Assembly (NCBI GenBank): GCA_018993265.1
Contig: JAGKSW010000153.1
Coordinates: 1 to 39,241, forward strand
DNA length: 39,241 nucleotides
Source of the DNA: Nostoc sp. TH1S01
GTDB taxonomy: Bacteria > Cyanobacteriota > Cyanobacteriia > Cyanobacteriales > Nostocaceae
Direction: 5' to 3'
This document shows, piece by piece, positions 34,890 to 39,241 of the stretch (the first letter of the stretch is position 1; every line of letters begins with the position of its first letter). The notes under the pieces were generated by a model, which was given only the letters and a program-made list of their open reading frames with translations, was not told the DNA's origin and made no database searches. Position numbers and translations under genes: made by a program.

Positions 34890-36191
34890 CTAAATTGGCA
34901 GAGTAATCACAAACTTTGTTCCTTGACCAGAGATTGACGAGCAGTGAATGTTGCCATGATGTTTATCCACAATGATTTGGTAGCTGATAGCTAATCCTAG
35001 CCCTGTTCCTTTACCCACAGGCTTAGTGGTAAAAGATGGCTCAAAAATTCTCGCTTGCACTTCCAAAGGCATACCTAAAGCATTATCTTCAATGCAAATT
35101 GTTACTGTTTGTTGTTGATCATCCACCGATGTAGTAATCGTGATGGTGTTTTGGCTTGGGACTATCTCCTGTTTTGCAGCGTTTTGATACAGATCATCAA
35201 AAGCATCAATGGCATTAGCAATAATATTCATGAACACTTGATTCAGTTGCCCTGGATAGCAAGTAATTGGAGGTAGCTGACTGTATTGGGTGAAAACTTC
35301 GATTTTCGGGCGATCGCCTTGGTCTTTGAGGCGATGTTTTAATAGCATAATAGTGGTATCCAGACCTTCATGAATTTGAAACTTGACCTTAGAAGAAATA
35401 TCAGCTCTAGCAAAAGTCCTTAAAGAGAGGCTGATGTCTTTTAGCCGTTCTATTCCCTGATGCATTGATAACAGAAGTTTTGGTAAATCTTCAACTAGAT
35501 ACTCTAAGTCAATGTCTTCCATTAGCTCTTCCACTTCTGGATCTGGGTGTGGTAACTTTTGCTGTTGCAGATTCACCAAACGAAAAAGATCGTTGACATA
35601 TTGCTCAATGTAAGAACAATTTCCACTAATAAAACCAATGGGGTTATTAATCTCATGACCTATACCCGCAACCAGTTGTCCGAGGGTAGACATTTTCTCA
35701 CTTTGGATGAGTTGTAGTTGAGTTTGTTGTAACTGTTGCAGAGAATGGGTCAATTCGGCGGTGCGTTCTTGCACTCGTTGTTCCAATGTCCGCGTTAGAT
35801 GGGATATTTTGAGGTGTAACTTCAGCCGAGCAATCACTTCTTCTTGTTGAAAAGGTTTGGTAATATAGTCAACTGCACCAATCTCCAATCCTTTCACTTT
35901 GTCTGTCGCATCAGACAAGGCTGTCATAAAAATGACTGGAATATTTTGGGTGATATTATTAGCTTTCAGCCTGCGGCAAGTTTCAAATCCATCTAGACCT
36001 GGCATCATCACATCAAGCAGAATCAAATCAGGATGAGCATATTCTGTTTGTTCAATTGCCGACTCGCCATCTGTCGCCATGAGTGCTTTCCAACCACATC
36101 CCTTAATCGCTTCCGATAGCACCTTCAGATTATTGGGATTATCATCTACCAATAAAATGTGCATTGGTTTCAAAAGAGTTTCCGTGATCAT
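34890..36191 (-). CDS. Response regulator-histidine kinase hybrid (REC-HisKA-HATPase)
   Basis: This 433-residue soluble protein begins with a receiver domain (about 10-125; HILLVDDNP acidic pocket, phospho-acceptor Asp60 in LLDVMMPG). A coiled coil follows (about 130-165), then a HisKA domain with His179 in [11 protein letters not shown], and a HATPase domain with [10 protein letters not shown] and [12 protein letters not shown]. It should be phosphorylated on Asp60 by another kinase and then modulate its own kinase activity; such REC-HK proteins are common in cyanobacteria. Its start codon overlaps the stop of the CHASE2 kinase gene by 4 bases, so the two probably form one phosphorelay. No DNA-binding output domain is present in either protein. 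Confidence 0.95.
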   Translation of the reverse strand: MITETLLKPMHILLVDDNPNNLKVLSEAIKGCGWKALMATDGESAIEQTEYAHPDLILLDVMMPGLDGFETCRRLKANNITQNIPVIFMTALSDATDKVKGLEIGAVDYITKPFQQEEVIARLKLHLKISHLTRTLEQRVQERTAELTHSLQQLQQTQLQLIQSEKMSTLGQLVAGIGHEINNPIGFISGNCSYIEQYVNDLFRLVNLQQQKLPHPDPEVEELMEDIDLEYLVEDLPKLLLSMHQGIERLKDISLSLRTFARADISSKVKFQIHEGLDTTIMLLKHRLKDQGDRPKIEVFTQYSQLPPITCYPGQLNQVFMNIIANAIDAFDDLYQNAAKQEIVPSQNTITITTSVDDQQQTVTICIEDNALGMPLEVQARIFEPSFTTKPVGKGTGLGLAISYQIIVDKHHGNIHCSSISGQGTKFVITLPI

Positions 36192-38983
36192 TGATGTGAC
36201 TCCGTGGTGACAAATGTTTTCAAGAACTTCCGGATTTTTGTGGTTTGGAAATTGGCAGTAAGTTTACCCAAGGTAGTTGCAAAAGCCGTGAATTGACTAT
36301 CTTGCTTGATTAACTCGATGATAATTGCCTCGATCGCGGGAATGTCTCCCATCATCGCCAAATGATATAGTTGTTGCAAAATCTCTTGAGATGGCAAAAT
36401 TAGTTCATTATTATCTATTGGCTCATTTTTAATAGGTAACGACTGCGATGGTGATTCGGCATAAATCCAATCCACATTTAGTAGCGATCGCAGTGCATTT
36501 AACAATTCATCCACTTGCAAGGGTTTGGGTAAAAATGCTGTTGCGCCAGCCTCTAAACTTCGTTGCTGATTTTCCTCGAATACTCTCGCACTAGAGACAA
36601 TAATCGGAATCAAACGAGTTTGGGGATTTTCTTGTAATTGCACCATTAACTCAAAGCCATCCATGTTCGGCATAGCTAAATCCAGTACAATCATATCCGG
36701 CTGATATTCAGTTGCCAGCTGTAGCCCTTGTTTGCCGTCGGTTGCTTCTAAAGTTCGACAGCCAATTTTTTGCAGCAGACTACTCAACATCGAAAGATGG
36801 TTGCGATCGTCATCAACAATCAAAATTTTCGGTCTACGACCCCGAATCCCCATGATTTTCTGCTTACTGGCGGTAATTGTTCCTGCATTCCAGTCATGGG
36901 ATACTGGTACTGGGACTGTTAAATCCAACCAAAATAAACTGCCCTCTCCCAAATTACTCTGCACTTGAATTTGGCTACCCATTAATGCGGCAATTCTTTG
37001 ACTGATAGCTAATCCTAAGCCCGTACCTTCAGATTTTCGTCCAACTTCACCTACTTGTTCAAAGGCCAAAAAGATTTTCTCTAGTTGGTCTGGTGACATA
37101 CCAATCCCTGTATCTTCAATTTGAAAGCGAATCTTTTGATAAGTTATTTCTGTAGTTTCATTGGTCATTGGCGAAAAGTCTTGCTCAATCACATCGACTT
37201 TAAATGTGACGTTACCGCTGTCTGTAAATTTGATAGCGTTGCCCAGTAAGTTGATCAAAACTTGCCGTAGCCGCTTTTCATCTACTTGAATGACAACAGC
37301 CAGAAAATCGTCCATTAACATGTTAAATCTAATGCCTTTCTGCTCGGCTCGAATACTGCAAATCTCCGTGACACTATGTAAAAAAGTTGGTAAATGTACA
37401 TTAGTTGTGACTAATTCTAATTTACGCGCTTCAATTTTTGAGAGATCAAGAATGTCATTGATCAGCATGAGTAAGTGCGACCCGCATTGGTAGATAATGC
37501 TGACTGCTTCACGATTTTTATCGGTCAAGTTTGGCGATAATTCTAGTACTTGGGCAAAACCCAGAATGCCATTTAAGGGTGTGCGTAACTCATGACTCAT
37601 ATTGGCCAGAAACTCGCTTTTGGCTTCGTTAGCAGCATCAGCAGCTTGTTTGGCTTCCCATAGTTCACGAGTGCGTTCTTCGACTTTGAACTCAAGAGTT
37701 TTGGAATAATCGAGGAGTTGGGAGTTCGCAATTTCTAGTTTTCGGTTCGCTTCTTCTAACTTCTGTTGTTTATAAGCGTTGGTTGTAGCAATTACACTAC
37801 TAATGAAAGCAGCTAACCCTGGTGTTACGGGAATTAAAAGACCGTACAAAAACATCCCGTAGCCACCAGCCAAAAATGCGCCACTGATGCCTACACTGGC
37901 CCAGAGAATTTTCCCACCTGGAATCTTACGTCGGGTATGTACACTTGCTAAACACCAACTACCACCCGAACCAATCAAAGACCACAAAATAATCCACAAT
38001 GACACAACCATCCCAGAAACACCATGCAGATTCGCCTGACCAGTTTTTGCGCCTTGCACTAGTTGATGGGCAATATTGGCATGAATCACAACACCCGGTG
38101 TAGGTTTTTGGGCAGCAATCAACGAGGAACTGAAGGGTGTGCTAAAGAAATCATTGGTACTAGAAGCTGTTGAGCCGATAAACACCATACGATCGCGCAT
38201 CATATTTGCGGGGATTTTTCCTGCCAACACATCCCGCATTGCCACTGTGCGAAACGCCGCTTCGGAACCATACCAATTCAGCAGAATTTGATAGCCACCA
38301 ACCTCGGTATCGGAATAACCTGCTTCTTGATTTTGCAGTGGCAGATAAATTTGCTTACCTAAGCGAAACTTCTGTTGCTGTTCGTCAACCGACTCTAAAG
38401 CAATCTTTTCGGCTTCCAGATACTTGAGAGCGACCAGAGTTGCTAGTCCGGCTTTAATTTTTCCCTCTTGTTTGGCATCAGCTGCTGTTAATAAAGCACG
38501 CCGCACATGGCGATCGCCATCTAATACCAAATCAGCCAATCCGACTTGATCAAGTTTTTGCAATTCTGGTGGCGGATTGACCCGTTCCCCCGTAATTTTT
38601 TCTACACCAATTAAATTAGGCGTGCTGCGGAAAACTTGCACAAGTTGCTCATGTCCCTTGCCTTCTGGTAAATCTCGATAGAGATCCAAACCAATAGCGC
38701 GGGGTTGTTGTGAGCGAATCTTTTCTAGTAATTTTGCCAGTGACCAGTCGGGAATCGGCCATTTACCAACGGATTGAATATCCCGTTCATCAATTGTGAC
38801 AATGACAATTTCGTCAGCTATTGTATTTTGCGATCGCTGTCGCATCCATTCATCACGAAGTTTCCACTCCGGCAAATTAAAAAGTCCCAATGACTGCCCA
38901 ACAATAACTGTAAGAGCAACACTGGGAGTAATAATTAAAACACTACGAGAGCGTCGGATAAAACCTGGGAATTTACGCCACAT
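36188..38983 (-). CDS. CHASE2-domain hybrid histidine kinase
   Basis: This 931-residue protein has an N-terminal membrane anchor, then an extracytoplasmic CHASE2 sensor (about 35-320; [24 protein letters not shown] and [10 protein letters not shown] are typical). Three membrane helices (about 325-400), a coiled coil, HisKA (His464 in [11 protein letters not shown]) and HATPase ([25 protein letters not shown]) follow, then a receiver domain (Asp768 in [11 protein letters not shown]). The C-terminal region of about 80 residues is helical and may be a degenerate Hpt-like module; I see no clear phospho-histidine motif there. CHASE2 ligands are unknown. The gene is divergent from the right-edge gene with only 43 bases between start codons. 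A link to iron supply is not shown by the sequence. Confidence 0.95.
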   Translation of the reverse strand: MWRKFPGFIRRSRSVLIITPSVALTVIVGQSLGLFNLPEWKLRDEWMRQRSQNTIADEIVIVTIDERDIQSVGKWPIPDWSLAKLLEKIRSQQPRAIGLDLYRDLPEGKGHEQLVQVFRSTPNLIGVEKITGERVNPPPELQKLDQVGLADLVLDGDRHVRRALLTAADAKQEGKIKAGLATLVALKYLEAEKIALESVDEQQQKFRLGKQIYLPLQNQEAGYSDTEVGGYQILLNWYGSEAAFRTVAMRDVLAGKIPANMMRDRMVFIGSTASSTNDFFSTPFSSSLIAAQKPTPGVVIHANIAHQLVQGAKTGQANLHGVSGMVVSLWIILWSLIGSGGSWCLASVHTRRKIPGGKILWASVGISGAFLAGGYGMFLYGLLIPVTPGLAAFISSVIATTNAYKQQKLEEANRKLEIANSQLLDYSKTLEFKVEERTRELWEAKQAADAANEAKSEFLANMSHELRTPLNGILGFAQVLELSPNLTDKNREAVSIIYQCGSHLLMLINDILDLSKIEARKLELVTTNVHLPTFLHSVTEICSIRAEQKGIRFNMLMDDFLAVVIQVDEKRLRQVLINLLGNAIKFTDSGNVTFKVDVIEQDFSPMTNETTEITYQKIRFQIEDTGIGMSPDQLEKIFLAFEQVGEVGRKSEGTGLGLAISQRIAALMGSQIQVQSNLGEGSLFWLDLTVPVPVSHDWNAGTITASKQKIMGIRGRRPKILIVDDDRNHLSMLSSLLQKIGCRTLEATDGKQGLQLATEYQPDMIVLDLAMPNMDGFELMVQLQENPQTRLIPIIVSSARVFEENQQRSLEAGATAFLPKPLQVDELLNALRSLLNVDWIYAESPSQSLPIKNEPIDNNELILPSQEILQQLYHLAMMGDIPAIEAIIIELIKQDSQFTAFATTLGKLTANFQTTKIRKFLKTFVTTESHQ

Positions 38984-39026
38984 AATTTCGCCGGAGGCTT
39001 ATAACATTGATTAGCATTCGTCAGCC

Positions 39027-39241
39027 ATGACTCCACTAATAGCGCCGTTACATTATCCTGAAGATACGCCAATTAGACATGGGGCAAAAATTCAGGTTTT
39101 ACCTGCAATTGAAACGGTAGTTAGAGTTAGTGACCCGACTTTTAGCTTACTACCTTTAACAAGTTCGCGATCGCCTGCTAAAATTCCCCCAGGCGGCATC
39201 TTACAAGTTAATGTCAATGTTCACAACCGTTCGGATAGAGT
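39027..39241 (+). CDS. Unrecognised protein, N-terminal part cut by the window edge
   Basis: A plus-strand frame opens at the ATG at 39027 (an in-frame stop at 39012 rules out an earlier start) and continues to the window end, giving 71 full codons. The residues look like real protein: a short polar start, then VVRVSDPTFSLLPLTSSRSP and PGGILQVNVNVHNRSDR. The last part resembles the beginning of an Ig-like or other beta-sandwich domain. There is no signal peptide. I do not recognise the family. It is the only intact-looking plus-strand gene in the window and is divergent from the CHASE2 kinase gene. Confidence 0.6.
   Translation, partial: MTPLIAPLHYPEDTPIRHGAKIQVLPAIETVVRVSDPTFSLLPLTSSRSPAKIPPGGILQVNVNVHNRSDR

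Noticed and set aside
1-39241. Transposase, CRISPR array, tRNA or rRNA genes
   Set aside because: I looked for IS-type frames, regularly spaced repeats, CCA-ended cloverleaf-like segments and conserved rRNA stretches and found none that I could support.

Overview
This window looks like a piece of a filamentous, Nostoc/Anabaena-type cyanobacterial chromosome. The palindrome GCGATCGC (HIP1) is scattered throughout, intergenic DNA is AT-rich, the TonB receptor carries the AMIN-type N-terminal domain common in this group, and a CHASE2 hybrid kinase is present. No RNA gene, CRISPR array or transposase was found. The organism assignment is inference from these traits.

Layout. From position 1 to about 33 kb every intact gene lies on the minus strand and the genes form one iron-siderophore island. 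Read in the direction of transcription: (i) 33013-27910, a periplasmic penicillin-acylase/PvdQ-type Ntn hydrolase, two FecC/FecD-type permeases and a FecE/FhuC-type ATPase; (ii) 27354-21624, a TonB-dependent siderophore receptor, a siderophore-binding lipoprotein, a small cysteine-rich DUF1636-type protein and an EntS-like MFS exporter; (iii) 21061 to the left edge, a hybrid NRPS/PKS assembly line. That line consists of FAAL-ACP-C-A-MT-PCP, then KS-AT-KR-ACP, then KS-AT-MT-ACP, then four genes for an ACP-linked hydroxymalonyl-type extender unit (FkbK, FkbJ, FkbI and FkbH homologues), then the start of a further NRPS (C-A, cut by the window edge).

How the parts may fit. The first synthetase should load a fatty acid and join it to a (probably N-methylated) amino acid. 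Two polyketide extensions follow, one of which may use hydroxymalonyl-ACP, and a further amino acid is then added. The MFS protein would export the product. The receptor, binding lipoprotein and ABC permease would bring the iron complex back. The acylase next to a FAAL-initiated assembly line suggests that the acyl tail may be cut off in the periplasm, as PvdQ does for pyoverdine. This last step is a hypothesis.

From 33.0 to 34.9 kb lies a decayed zone with a small EamA-type transporter gene, a fragment of a FecE-type ATPase gene on the minus strand and a fragment of a FecB-type binding-protein gene on the plus strand. The latter carries a deletion whose junction falls on a HIP1 octamer. From 34.9 kb to 39.0 kb there are two overlapping histidine-kinase genes (a response-regulator/kinase hybrid and a CHASE2 hybrid kinase), and at the right edge the start of an unrecognised plus-strand gene.
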